From: Acidobacteriota bacterium
Lineage (GTDB): Bacteria > Acidobacteriota > Thermoanaerobaculia > UBA5066
Length of the DNA stretch: 64,000 nt
NCBI GenBank assembly: GCA_008363385.1
Contig: RHKY01000002.1
Location: 124,001 to 188,000, forward strand
Direction of reading: 5' to 3'
The notes beneath the pieces are model-generated. The model was not told the origin of the DNA. It made no database searches and saw only the letters and a program-made list of their open reading frames with translations. This document shows positions 27,351-35,737 of the stretch, in pieces. Positions within the stretch are counted from its first letter, which is position 1. Each line of letters starts with the position of its first letter. Made by a program: the position numbers and the translations under genes.

Positions 27351-27524
27351 ATGGCCGACGAAGGGCAGATCACAGCCGGGAACATCGCCAAGGAGCTGGG
27401 CGCCTCCCCCGCGAAGGTGAAGAAGGCGATCGAGGAGCTGAAGCTGAAGCCGGTCGCCAAGAAGGGCGCCTGCTCGTACTACGGTCGCGACGCCGTCAAG
27501 AAGGTCAAGGCCGCCCTGAAGTAG
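27351..27524 (+). CDS. 57-residue winged-helix-like small protein
   Basis: This small basic protein starts at ATG 27351 with GAGAGGAGAG before it and ends at TAG 27524. It reads ITAGNIAKELGASPAKVKKA, IEELKLKPVAKKGACSYYG, RDAVKKVKAALK. The first part looks like a helix-turn-helix (IAKELG.SPAKVKKAIEEL), followed by a beta-wing with GACSYYGRDAV. It may bind DNA or RNA. It sits 39 bp after the kinase gene on the same strand and could be co-transcribed. I do not know a characterised homologue. Confidence 0.75.
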   Translation: MADEGQITAGNIAKELGASPAKVKKAIEELKLKPVAKKGACSYYGRDAVKKVKAALK

Positions 27525-27533
27525 CGGCCGCCC

Positions 27534-30500
27534 TCACTCCGGCGCCATCTCGACGAAGGCCCCGTCACCGGACCGCTCGCCCGGAGCGGTGCCGTCGTTG
27601 AGGACGGCGTAGGCCAGGAACGGGCCGTCTCCCGAGGTCCGGAGGACGCGGGCCCAGCCCTTTCGCGTCCCCGGGGCCACGGCCAGGAGGACGCGGTCCA
27701 CCTGTGTCCATCTCGAAGGGCCGAGGCGGATCTCGGGGCCCGTCCCCGCGAGGCGGCCGGTCTCCCCGTCGAAGACCTCGACCCGGAACGCTCCCTCGTC
27801 GGCGTCGAGGTTCACGATCGCCAGGTTCGTCCGGGTCTCCTCGTCCTGGATCAGGCCCGAAAGGCGCGCGGTGCCCCGGGCGAGCGCCTCCTCGGGGAAG
27901 GCCGGCGTGAAGAGGCCGTACCGCCCGCCGCCTCCGGGCGTCGTCGTCCGGGCGCTGGCGAAGACCCCCGAGAGCGGCCGGCCGTCGGCGGGGCGGACGA
28001 CGAGGGCTCCGGCCAGGCCGGGCCCGCGGGGCGGGACGCCCGGGACTCCGGAGCGACGGAGGGAGTCGACGAAGGCCGGGAGGAAGCGCTGCTCCCCCGC
28101 CCGAAGGGTGACCGTGAACGAGACCGCGGGCACGGCGAGGGCATCGGCCGCGTACGTCAGCGCGAGCGTCCGGGACTCCGGCGACCCGTTGGCCAGGACC
28201 ACCTCGGACTCCCAGGCGGCCGTCTCGACGACGGCCGGGACGACGAGGCGCCAGGTCCCGGCGGCGGCCGGCCAGGGGGGGACGAACGAGCCGTCCGACG
28301 TGGCCTGGTCGTTCACCACGGCGTAGGCGTAGAACGGCGCCGTCCCGAGGACCCGTTCGACCCGGACCGCGCCGGTCGAAAGCCCCGCGACCGAGAGGAC
28401 CCCGGACGCCTGGGCGAACCCACCGGGAGGCAGGACGAGGTCGCCCGCCGGGGTCTCCCTCGGGTGATCCGGGTCCCCCGTGAGGACCGTGAGCCGGACC
28501 GTGATCGGCCCCTCCGAGGGATCTCCGGCATTCTGGACCGCGACGTTCGACCGGTCCCGCTCGTCTTGCCGGAGGCCCCACAGGAGGACGGGCCCGGCGA
28601 AAGCGCGATGCCGGGGCACCGCGGCGTAGGAAAGCCCGGCGCGCCCCTCTGGCCGGGCCGTCGTCGTCCTCACGCCGGCCGAGACCGAATCGGCCGACTC
28701 CAGGCCCTCGAAGCGGAGCGCGAGCGTCCCGACCCGGTCTCCCTCGCCGGGGATCGGGACGCCCAGCGTGCGGAGCCACTCGATCGCGTCCGGGACGACG
28801 AGGAGCCGTCCCGCCGGCAGGCGCGTCGTCGCCTCGCCGCTCCCGCCTCCCTGGGCGGCCGTGTACCGGACCAGGAGCGTCGCCTCTGTCGTACCCGCGT
28901 TCGAGAGCGACAGCTCCGACGTGAAGTACGACCCCGAGTGGCCGCGCGAAGCGAGGACGACCGGGACCGTCCGCGCCTCGACCGCCTTCCCCGGCGCGGG
29001 CGCGACGAGGAGGGGCGTCCGGTCGACGTCCAGGCGGACGAGGCCCGCGGCGACCGGGAGCGTCCTCGCGGCGGGTGAGGCCCCGCGGAGCGTCGCGGCT
29101 GCCGTCACCACGACCTCCGTCGCGTCGGGGACCGGGAGGTCGACCGGGACGGGCGGGTCGGGCTCGCCCGGGAGCGGCAGCGGCGCCTCCCTCGGCTCGT
29201 TCCAGAGGACGGTCGTCGCGGCGCTCCCCCTCGCCAGGCGGTAGGCCCGGACGGAGGCCGGGAGCCCGGAGAGCTTCTCCGAGCGGGTCGCCCCCGACAG
29301 GACCCGGGCCGCCAGCCCGAGGTCGTGCCAGCCGGGGCGCGGGTCGCCCGGAGTCCGGGCCGCGCAGACGTTCGCCGGCTCGAGGTGGCGGACGTCGACG
29401 AGGCCCATCGCCGCCGAGGCCCCGATCAGGTTCACGGCGAGCCGCCGGAGCGGGACGTTCGCGTCGTCCATCCAGTCCTCGGTGTTCCCGAGCTGGATCC
29501 CCGCGTACCCCTCGCCGAAGGCCGTGACGCTCTTCTTCAGGACTCCGCGCCCCACCTCGGCCTCGACCCACGCCCGCGCTGTCGAGTACGCGGGCTCCTC
29601 CAGCCCCGCCACGTCCTGGAGGAGGCGGTAGACGCTCTGGTACCGCTCCTCGGTGACCGGGTAGAAGGCGGGCCAGCCGACGTTCGGGAGCGGGTGGTAG
29701 TTGGCCAGGAAGGAGATCGGGAAGGCGTCGTCGACGAAGACGGGCCTGTCGTACCCGCGGGCGGCCATCTGCGCGCGCAGCCACTCGACCGTCGGCGGCA
29801 GCTCGGTCGCGTCCCCGAGCGAGTGGACGTTCACGTAGTCGAAGAGGTCCGGCCGGCCGAGCATCTTCAGCATCCCGGCCGTGGAGTTGCGGAAGGCGGG
29901 GGGCGGGTCGGCGAGGCGCCCCTCGACCTGGCCCGGGGCGGGCGGGTTCCCCTCGAAGACGTCGATCAGGAGGAACGGGATCAGGCCGACCTGGGCGTTC
30001 GGGTCGGCCGCCCTGGCGGCCCGGCGGGTCGCCGCGAGGAAGACGAGGTAGTCGTCGGCGTTCCCGCCCGGCCAGAAGCCGGTCCACTCGCCCCCCGCCA
30101 CCCAGAGGCGGACGGGCGAACGGAGGCCCGGGGCGTCCTCCACGCCGTCGTGGTCGTACCGCTCGACGAGGGCTCTCACCCATGCCTCGTAGTCGGGGAG
30201 GTACCTGGCCTGCGGCATCACGTCGCCGGCCGAGACCGACCCCCAGCTCGACTTCGGCGTCAGGTACGACTGGACTCGCGTCAGGCCGGCGCCCTGGTAC
30301 GGGAGGACGAGGGCGTCGGTGCACGACCAGTCGTACGTGTGCCTGCCGTCCTTCGGAGGCGCGGGCTCGGAGCGCCCCCAGGCGAACGCCTCCAGGCGCG
30401 TCTTGGCCCAGGTGACGCCGGTCGCCGCGTACGCCGGGGCGAGCCCCTTCTCCGTGTACTCGACGCCGAGGGCGAACGGCGGCCACCCCTCCGGGAGAGG

Positions 30501-30566
30501 GGGAGCCCCGCGAGCCGTCCCCCCGAGGAGGACGGCCGCCAGCCCGAGGAGACCCGGGATGCGCAC
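27534..30566 (-). CDS. Large secreted TIM-barrel protein with tandem C-terminal modules
   Basis: This 1010-residue exported protein has a signal peptide (LLGLAAVLLGGTARGA). The N-terminal half resembles a clan-A glycoside-hydrolase barrel (TGVTWAKTRLEAFAWG, DLFDYVNVHSLGD, YDRPVFVDDAF, TAFGEGYAG). Catalytic residues cannot be assigned with certainty. The second half has two copies of a module of about 230 residues. Copy 1 runs from VPVVLASRGHSGSYFTSEL to YAYAVVNDQATSDGSFVPP, and copy 2 from VVPAVVETAAWESEVVLANG to LAYAVLNDGT..GDGAFV. These modules are typical of secreted Acidobacteriota proteins. The start is GTG at 30566, with a TAGAAT 13 bp upstream and no ribosome site. Confidence 0.72.
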   Translation of the reverse strand: MRIPGLLGLAAVLLGGTARGAPPLPEGWPPFALGVEYTEKGLAPAYAATGVTWAKTRLEAFAWGRSEPAPPKDGRHTYDWSCTDALVLPYQGAGLTRVQSYLTPKSSWGSVSAGDVMPQARYLPDYEAWVRALVERYDHDGVEDAPGLRSPVRLWVAGGEWTGFWPGGNADDYLVFLAATRRAARAADPNAQVGLIPFLLIDVFEGNPPAPGQVEGRLADPPPAFRNSTAGMLKMLGRPDLFDYVNVHSLGDATELPPTVEWLRAQMAARGYDRPVFVDDAFPISFLANYHPLPNVGWPAFYPVTEERYQSVYRLLQDVAGLEEPAYSTARAWVEAEVGRGVLKKSVTAFGEGYAGIQLGNTEDWMDDANVPLRRLAVNLIGASAAMGLVDVRHLEPANVCAARTPGDPRPGWHDLGLAARVLSGATRSEKLSGLPASVRAYRLARGSAATTVLWNEPREAPLPLPGEPDPPVPVDLPVPDATEVVVTAAATLRGASPAARTLPVAAGLVRLDVDRTPLLVAPAPGKAVEARTVPVVLASRGHSGSYFTSELSLSNAGTTEATLLVRYTAAQGGGSGEATTRLPAGRLLVVPDAIEWLRTLGVPIPGEGDRVGTLALRFEGLESADSVSAGVRTTTARPEGRAGLSYAAVPRHRAFAGPVLLWGLRQDERDRSNVAVQNAGDPSEGPITVRLTVLTGDPDHPRETPAGDLVLPPGGFAQASGVLSVAGLSTGAVRVERVLGTAPFYAYAVVNDQATSDGSFVPPWPAAAGTWRLVVPAVVETAAWESEVVLANGSPESRTLALTYAADALAVPAVSFTVTLRAGEQRFLPAFVDSLRRSGVPGVPPRGPGLAGALVVRPADGRPLSGVFASARTTTPGGGGRYGLFTPAFPEEALARGTARLSGLIQDEETRTNLAIVNLDADEGAFRVEVFDGETGRLAGTGPEIRLGPSRWTQVDRVLLAVAPGTRKGWARVLRTSGDGPFLAYAVLNDGTAPGERSGDGAFVEMAPE

Positions 30567-30665
30567 GTTCGTGACCGCGATTCTAGGAGCCCGATCGAGC
30601 AGGTGGAGAGGTCCCCGGCCCGGTTCCGTGGCGGGACGGCCGGCGCGCCTCGGGGAGGGTCCCGG

Positions 30666-31007
30666 CTAGGCGCGGGCCGGGGCTTTCCTGGCGGCCGGCG
30701 TCCCGGCCGCCAGGAGCCGGGCGAGGCCGGAGATCGAAAGGGCGAGGGAGAAAGCCACGAGGAGCGCCCCGGTCGACGCACGACCCGGACCGGGAGGGGA
30801 GAGGATCCAGCCGGTGATCAGGACCGGCACGGGGACCGCGGTGGCGACCGCGAGGAGGACCAGGAGCTTCCTCGCACCGACCTCCGCGGCGCGGCGAGCG
30901 GCGAGAGCCCGGATGACGGCCGGCGGGGCCGGTGCCGGGGCCGAGGCCGCCGTGCTCCTCCCGAGCGAGGCGAGGGGGGCGTCGAGGGGGTCGTCCGTCG
31001 GGTTCAT
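30666..31007 (-). CDS. Small membrane protein, probable anti-sigma partner
   Basis: This 113-residue protein has a soluble N-terminal half with an alpha-helical ARRAAEVGARK stretch. Two membrane segments follow: LLVLLAVATAVPVPVLITGW and GALLVAFSLALSISGLARLL. Its ATG overlaps the stop of the ECF sigma gene by four bases (ATGA). Position and layout suggest a membrane anti-sigma factor. No zinc-binding HxxxCxxC motif is present, so the mechanism would differ from ZAS-type factors. Confidence 0.65.
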   Translation of the reverse strand: MNPTDDPLDAPLASLGRSTAASAPAPAPPAVIRALAARRAAEVGARKLLVLLAVATAVPVPVLITGWILSPPGPGRASTGALLVAFSLALSISGLARLLAAGTPAARKAPARA

Positions 31008-31489
31008 CTTCCCTCCGCGTCGAAGAGCTCCCGGAAGCGGCCCCGGGCCCGGTGCAGGAGCACCCGGACGCTGCCGGGCGTCAGGTCGAGGAGCCGGGCG
31101 ATCTCGACGTGCGCGAAGCCCTCCACGTGAGCGAGCCAGAGGAGCTTCCGCTGCCGCTCCGGGAGCGCGGACAGCGCGGCGGCGGCCCGCCGTCCCATCG
31201 GCTCGGCCGGCTCCGGGGCGGCCGGGTCCGGAGCCTCGTCGAACGGCGTCGTCCTCTCGCGAGCCCGGCGCCGGCCGGCGTCGCGGGCCAGGTTCTCGGC
31301 GATCCGGAACAGGTAGGCGCGCCGCTCCCCGCCGGGGAGAGAGGCCCCGCGGCTCCCGAGCAGGCGGACGAACGACTCCTGCGCCAGCTCCTGGGCGAGC
31401 GCCGGCTCGCGGGTCGTCCGGACGAGGAAGGCCCAGAGACGGGGGTACGTCTCGCGGTAGAAGTCGTCGAAGCCCGGGTCGGAGGTCAT
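31004..31489 (-). CDS. ECF-type RNA polymerase sigma factor
   Basis: This 161-residue sigma factor has region 2 (FDDFYRETYPRLWAFLVRTT, AQELAQESFVRLL, RRAYLFRIAENLARD) and region 4 (ALSALPERQRKLLWLAHVEG, HVEIARLLDLTPGSVRVLLH). It would direct polymerase to an extracytoplasmic-stress regulon. It is the middle gene of three joined by ATGA overlaps, between two small membrane proteins. Confidence 0.92.
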   Translation of the reverse strand: MTSDPGFDDFYRETYPRLWAFLVRTTREPALAQELAQESFVRLLGSRGASLPGGERRAYLFRIAENLARDAGRRRARERTTPFDEAPDPAAPEPAEPMGRRAAAALSALPERQRKLLWLAHVEGFAHVEIARLLDLTPGSVRVLLHRARGRFRELFDAEGR

Positions 31490-31974
31490 TCCGCCCGGGT
31501 CTCGCGCGCGCCGGGGCCGGGGAGGAGCCCCCAGGACCGGCCGAGCCGGGCGACGAGGGCGGAGGCCGCGACCGAACCGGCGCCGAGCGCGACGAGGATC
31601 GTCCCCCACCACGCGGCGGCGGCGCGCGCCAGGGCGTCGTTCGGGTCGGCGGCGCCCCGCAGGCGCGTGGCGTTGACGAAGAGCGCCGCCCCGAGCGCGA
31701 GGGCGAGGACCCCGGCCACGGCCAGGACGATCAGCCCGCGCCGGGCGCCCTTCTCGCCGGAGTCGGCCTTCAGCCACGCCAGCCCCGCCTCGCTGCGCGC
31801 GAACTCCACGAAGTCCCGGGCCTCGCCGAGCCGCTCGATCTGCGCCTCGACGACGCGGGCGCGGCGGTCCCGCTCGCGCGCCCGTTCCGTTGCGTACCGG
31901 GCGGCCAGCCAGGCCACGAAGGCGCCGAACGCCAGGACGCCCAGGATGAACAGAACCTCCTCGTAGGGTGCCAT
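31486..31974 (-). CDS. Membrane protein at the head of the ECF sigma operon
   Basis: This 162-residue protein has an N-terminal helix (EEVLFILGVLAFGAFVAWLA), a charged coiled-coil-like stretch (RYATERARERDRRARVVEAQ) and a middle cytosolic segment. Two more membrane helices follow: LIVLAVAGVLALALGAALFV and WWGTILVALGAGSVAASALV. I do not recognise a named family. The overlap of its stop with the sigma start (31486-31489) implies translational coupling and a role in sensing or holding the sigma factor. Confidence 0.7.
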   Translation of the reverse strand: MAPYEEVLFILGVLAFGAFVAWLAARYATERARERDRRARVVEAQIERLGEARDFVEFARSEAGLAWLKADSGEKGARRGLIVLAVAGVLALALGAALFVNATRLRGAADPNDALARAAAAWWGTILVALGAGSVAASALVARLGRSWGLLPGPGARETRAE

Positions 31975-31987
31975 CGTCGATCCCCCT

Positions 31988-33319
31988 TCACCCTTCCGCT
32001 CGCGCCCGCGCGTAGCTGTCGGAAGTGTCGTCGAACCAGAGCACATCGCAACGGAGGACGCGTCCCCCCTCGAAGGGGAACCGGATCCGGTAGTCCTTCC
32101 GCCCCTCGACGGCGAAGGTCAGGTCGCCCACGTAGCTCAGTCTCCTCCGGACCTCGCCCTTCTCGAACCAGAGCGACCCGTCCCTCCGGACGACCCGCTG
32201 GCCGCCCTCGTAGGCGCCCACGCAGGCGTCGAGCAGCCCGTCCGGCGGCGACGGCGGGTTCACCGCCGCCGCGTAGTCCCTCCAGAGGAAGAGGAGCCGG
32301 AACCGCTCCTTCGGGTCGGCCTCGCGCGCCGCGAGGCCCTTCAACGCCTCCGCCACCGCGCCCGCGAGGGCCTTGTCGGGCGGCAGGGGGACGTCGGGCG
32401 CGACACCGACCCCCTCCCAGCTCGTCCCCGACACGACGTTCCTGGCGCGGATCGTCGGGACCATCGCGTAGAGCGAGTCGTCGACCACGAACAGGCGGCC
32501 CGGGTTGGCCATCCCCTTCGTCCGGGAGCCGACGACGACGGCGCGCCGGGCCTGCTGGAGGGTGTACGCCACGGCTTCCGCGGCCGAGGCCGTCCTCTCG
32601 CCGACGACGACGGTGAGCGGCGTGTCGAGCATCGGCTTCACCCCCGGGGGGCGGACGACGGCCGACACGGTCGTCTTCCCCGTCTCCCGGCTCCACGACT
32701 CCGTCGTGCGGGTCCCCTCCGGCAGGAAGCAGCTCAGGAGGAGGTCGGCGGTCTCGGAGTCCCCGCCGCCGTTGTCCGTCAGGTCCAGGACGAGCGCCGA
32801 GGAGGCGTGGAGGAAGTCCAGGGCGCCGAGGAGCGCGTCACGGACGAACCGGAGCTCGACGAAAGCGTCGAGCTTCAGGTACCCGACGTTGCCGTCCAGG
32901 GACTCGGCCTTCCGGAGCCGGAAGTTCTCCCTCCTGAGCATCGCGAGGAACTCCGGCGGGACCTCCTTCTCCCCTCCGGCCTCGGCCCTCAGCCGGGCGA
33001 CGATCCTGGGGTTCCGCATGAGGCGCAGGTGCCGGTCGCCCGCCGCGTCCTGCATGTCCCGGTTGACGGCCGCCAGGAAGTCGTCCGGCTTGCGGAGCGG
33101 CGCGTAGGCGCCCGCCGACTCCCGGCCCCGGAGGGCGGCGGCGACGGCAACGGCCTTCTCCGGGAAGACGTAGCGGTCCGAGACGAGCCCGATCAGCCTC
33201 TCGAGGACGACGCGCTGCCGCGCCGGGTCGAGCGGCGCCTCCTGCGCGGACGCGGGAGTGGGCCGGAGGAGGAGGACGGCGGCGGAGAGGATCGCGGGGA
33301 GTGGGATCGCGAGCTTCAT
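31988..33319 (-). CDS. Exported S41 (C-terminal processing/tricorn-like) peptidase
   Basis: This 443-residue protein has a signal peptide (MKLAIPLPAILSAAVLLL..PASAQ) and an S41 domain. Recognisable parts are GNVGYLKLDAFVE, LVLDLTDNGGGD and the serine-nucleophile region VGERTASAAEAVAYTLQQA, followed by GSRTKG. A PDZ domain is not evident, as in interphotoreceptor-retinol-binding-like S41 members. The C-terminal 120 residues are a beta-rich extension (VCVGAYEGGQRVV-type). It would act on peptides in the periplasm. It ends 14 bp before the ECF operon and is on the same strand. Confidence 0.87.
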   Translation of the reverse strand: MKLAIPLPAILSAAVLLLRPTPASAQEAPLDPARQRVVLERLIGLVSDRYVFPEKAVAVAAALRGRESAGAYAPLRKPDDFLAAVNRDMQDAAGDRHLRLMRNPRIVARLRAEAGGEKEVPPEFLAMLRRENFRLRKAESLDGNVGYLKLDAFVELRFVRDALLGALDFLHASSALVLDLTDNGGGDSETADLLLSCFLPEGTRTTESWSRETGKTTVSAVVRPPGVKPMLDTPLTVVVGERTASAAEAVAYTLQQARRAVVVGSRTKGMANPGRLFVVDDSLYAMVPTIRARNVVSGTSWEGVGVAPDVPLPPDKALAGAVAEALKGLAAREADPKERFRLLFLWRDYAAAVNPPSPPDGLLDACVGAYEGGQRVVRRDGSLWFEKGEVRRRLSYVGDLTFAVEGRKDYRIRFPFEGGRVLRCDVLWFDDTSDSYARARAEG

Positions 33320-33381
33320 GACCTGGAAACCCCGGGGCCGTCCCGTTTGTTAACCGCCGCGCCTCCAGCCGTTCGCTCCCG

Positions 33382-34134
33382 TCAGCGGACGACCCGCTCG
33401 GCGTGCCCGTCGGGGGGCGTCCGCCGCGAGAGGTACCAGCGGACGCCGAGGCAGTCGAGGAAGCCCGGCAGCGCCCGGTCGAGGAGGCCGTAGTGCGAAA
33501 GGCCTCGCAGGCGAGGGCGGTGGGCGACGGGGACCTCCGCCACGCGCGCGCCCAGCCGCCGGGCCACGAGCGGGAGGAACCGGTGGAGGCCCTCGAGGTC
33601 GAGCGGGAGGCGGCGGGCCAGCTCCGCCGTCATCAGCCTCGTGGCGCAGCCCGTGTCCCGGGTGGAGTCTCCGAGGAGGAGCCTCCGCGACAGGCGCCCG
33701 ACGCCGCTCGCCGCCCGGTAGGCGAGCGAGTCCTTCCGTCGCTCCCGGATCCCCTGGACCATCTCCGCCTCCCCGGCGCGGAGGAGCGGCAGGAGCCTCA
33801 CGAGGTCGGCGGGGTCGTTCTGCAGGTCCGCGTCGAGCGTGGCGACGAACCTGCCGCGGGCGGCCAGGATCCCGGCCCTGAGCGCGGCCGACTTGCCGAG
33901 CGGCGCGTCCAGCCGCAGGGGGACGAGCCACGGGCGGCCGCTCGCGAGCCCGGCCAGGAGGGGGACGCTCCCGTCCGTGGAGCCGTCGTCGACCACGAGG
34001 AGCTCGGCCGCGACCCCGGCGCCGAGGACGACCCGCTCCACCTCCTCGACGAGGGGGGCGAGGTTCGGCTCCTCGTCGCGCGCGGGCGCGACGATCGAGA
34101 GCTCAGGGGTTGCGGTGGAGGGCGACGAGCTCAA
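33382..34134 (-). CDS. Family 2 glycosyltransferase (dolichol-phosphate-mannose-synthase-like)
   Basis: This 250-residue cytosolic-face enzyme has ELSIVAPARDEEPNL, VVDDGSTDGS and LDADLQNDP, the nucleotide-sugar and metal motifs of GT2 DPM1-type proteins. It lacks C-terminal membrane helices. It likely transfers a sugar to polyprenyl phosphate. Its start lies 32 bp inside the end of the PMT-like gene, and the pair fits the scheme in which the lipid-linked sugar made here is the donor for the membrane transferase. Confidence 0.9.
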   Translation of the reverse strand: MSSSPSTATPELSIVAPARDEEPNLAPLVEEVERVVLGAGVAAELLVVDDGSTDGSVPLLAGLASGRPWLVPLRLDAPLGKSAALRAGILAARGRFVATLDADLQNDPADLVRLLPLLRAGEAEMVQGIRERRKDSLAYRAASGVGRLSRRLLLGDSTRDTGCATRLMTAELARRLPLDLEGLHRFLPLVARRLGARVAEVPVAHRPRLRGLSHYGLLDRALPGFLDCLGVRWYLSRRTPPDGHAERVVR

Positions 34135-35737
34135 GCGGCCTCATCCGGACGACGTCGATGCCCGATTCTCGGGCGAAGAGGCGGAGCCGAGGGGCGTCGG
34201 GACGCGCGAGGAGGGCGTCGAGGGCCTCTCGCGAGGCGACGAGGACGCCGGGACCGGGCCGTCGAGCCCAGACCGCGGCCGACTCCATGTCCGGGAGCTG
34301 CGCGACGGGGAGCCGGCCGGCGTAGAAGACGAGGCTCGGCTCGCCGAACCCGACCGAGGCGACCGGCACGCCCCGGGGAGTCGCCGCGCGGATCGCGGCC
34401 GCGATCCGGGGGACCGGCTTGACGGCCTCCAGGCTCGGCGCCAGCCAGCCGGCGGCCACGGCCTCGACGGAAGCGGTCCCCGCCAGGAGGACCCAGACGG
34501 CCGCGGCGAAGCTGCGGCGGACGGAAAGGACCAGCGCCGCGGGAGCCGAGGCGACGACGAGGAGGGCCATCGCCACGAGCGGGGCGCGGGCGCCGGGGAC
34601 CGGGAGGCGTTCGAAGGCCACGAGGAGCGCCGCGAGGAGGAGGGCCGAGACGGCCGCCCCGCCCCACGCCCCCCGGACGAGCCACCGCTCCTCGGAAGGC
34701 GAAAGCTCTCCTCGCCTCGCCCGCTCGAGGAACCACCCCACGAGGAGCGCCAGCGCCGGGAAGCAGGGCAGGACGTAGTGCGGCAGCTTCGTGGCGACGA
34801 GGGTGAAGAGGACGAGCGGCGCCACGGCCCAGGCGAGCAGGAGGCCCGCGGAGAGCTCTCCCTCGCGCCGCCGCCGCACTGCGGCGAGGAGCGCGGCCGG
34901 GAGGTGGACGGACCAGGGGAAGAGCCCCGCGAGGAGGACCGGCAAGTAGTACGGCAGGCTGAGGAGAAAGCCCCCGCCGTGCCCCTCCATCGGCGTGGCG
35001 GCCCGGTGGAGGACTTCCCGCCCGAGTCCGATCTCGAGGAACCGCCCCCGGGTGGCGGCGTTGGCGGGCAGGAACCAGGCGGCGAAGAGGGCGAGGCCGA
35101 GGAGCGAGACGAGGAGGAGGGAGCGCACCTGCGCCCTCCGGCCGCCCGCCACGGACGGGAGGAGGGCGAGCGCGCCCCCCGCCACGAGGACCGGGACGGC
35201 GAGGCCCACCGGCCCCTTCGCCAGGAGGGCGCCGCCGAGGGCCAGGCCGAGGGCCGCGGTCCTTCCCGCGGACGGCCCCCGGGCCAGGTTCCGCGCCACG
35301 AGCGCGATCGAGAGCGTCACGAAGGCGAGGAGGACGGCGTCCGTCGTGGCCGCGAGCCCTTGCAGGACGACGAGCGGCGACGTGGCCAGGACCGCCCCCG
35401 AGAGGAGGCCCGCCCCCGGGCCGAGGAGGCGCGCGCCGGCGAGGGCCGTGAGGAAGACCGCACCCGCGATCCCGGCGGCCGAGAAGGCCCGGACGGCCAG
35501 CTCGGTCGGGCCGAGGAGCCCCACCGAGGCCGCCATCAGCCAGGTGACGAGGACCGGCTTCTTGGCCCTCAGCCCGCCGTTGAACGTCGGGACGAGGAGG
35601 TCCCCCGACCGGACCATCTCGACGGCGGCCTGGGCGTACCGCGGCTCGTCCCGGTCCCAGAGCGTCGTCCGGGGCGCCAGGAGGAGAAGGGCCGCGAGGA
35701 CGGTCCCCGCCAGCAGGAGCGCGGGGCGCCAGGTCAA
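34103..35737 (-). CDS. ArnT/PMT-like integral membrane glycosyltransferase (GT83/39 type)
   Basis: This 544-residue protein has about 11-12 membrane helices and the family-typical first loop TTLWDRDEPRYAQAAVEMVR with its acidic DE pair. RAKKPVLVTWLMAA and KLPHYVLPCFPALALLVGW follow. It would transfer a sugar from polyprenyl phosphate to a lipid or protein in the periplasm. The TTG at 35737 was chosen because it overlaps the preceding stop (TTGA) and begins just before the first helix; in-frame sequence upstream is inside the regulator gene. Confidence 0.87.
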   Translation of the reverse strand: MTWRPALLLAGTVLAALLLLAPRTTLWDRDEPRYAQAAVEMVRSGDLLVPTFNGGLRAKKPVLVTWLMAASVGLLGPTELAVRAFSAAGIAGAVFLTALAGARLLGPGAGLLSGAVLATSPLVVLQGLAATTDAVLLAFVTLSIALVARNLARGPSAGRTAALGLALGGALLAKGPVGLAVPVLVAGGALALLPSVAGGRRAQVRSLLLVSLLGLALFAAWFLPANAATRGRFLEIGLGREVLHRAATPMEGHGGGFLLSLPYYLPVLLAGLFPWSVHLPAALLAAVRRRREGELSAGLLLAWAVAPLVLFTLVATKLPHYVLPCFPALALLVGWFLERARRGELSPSEERWLVRGAWGGAAVSALLLAALLVAFERLPVPGARAPLVAMALLVVASAPAALVLSVRRSFAAAVWVLLAGTASVEAVAAGWLAPSLEAVKPVPRIAAAIRAATPRGVPVASVGFGEPSLVFYAGRLPVAQLPDMESAAVWARRPGPGVLVASREALDALLARPDAPRLRLFARESGIDVVRMRPLELVALHRNP

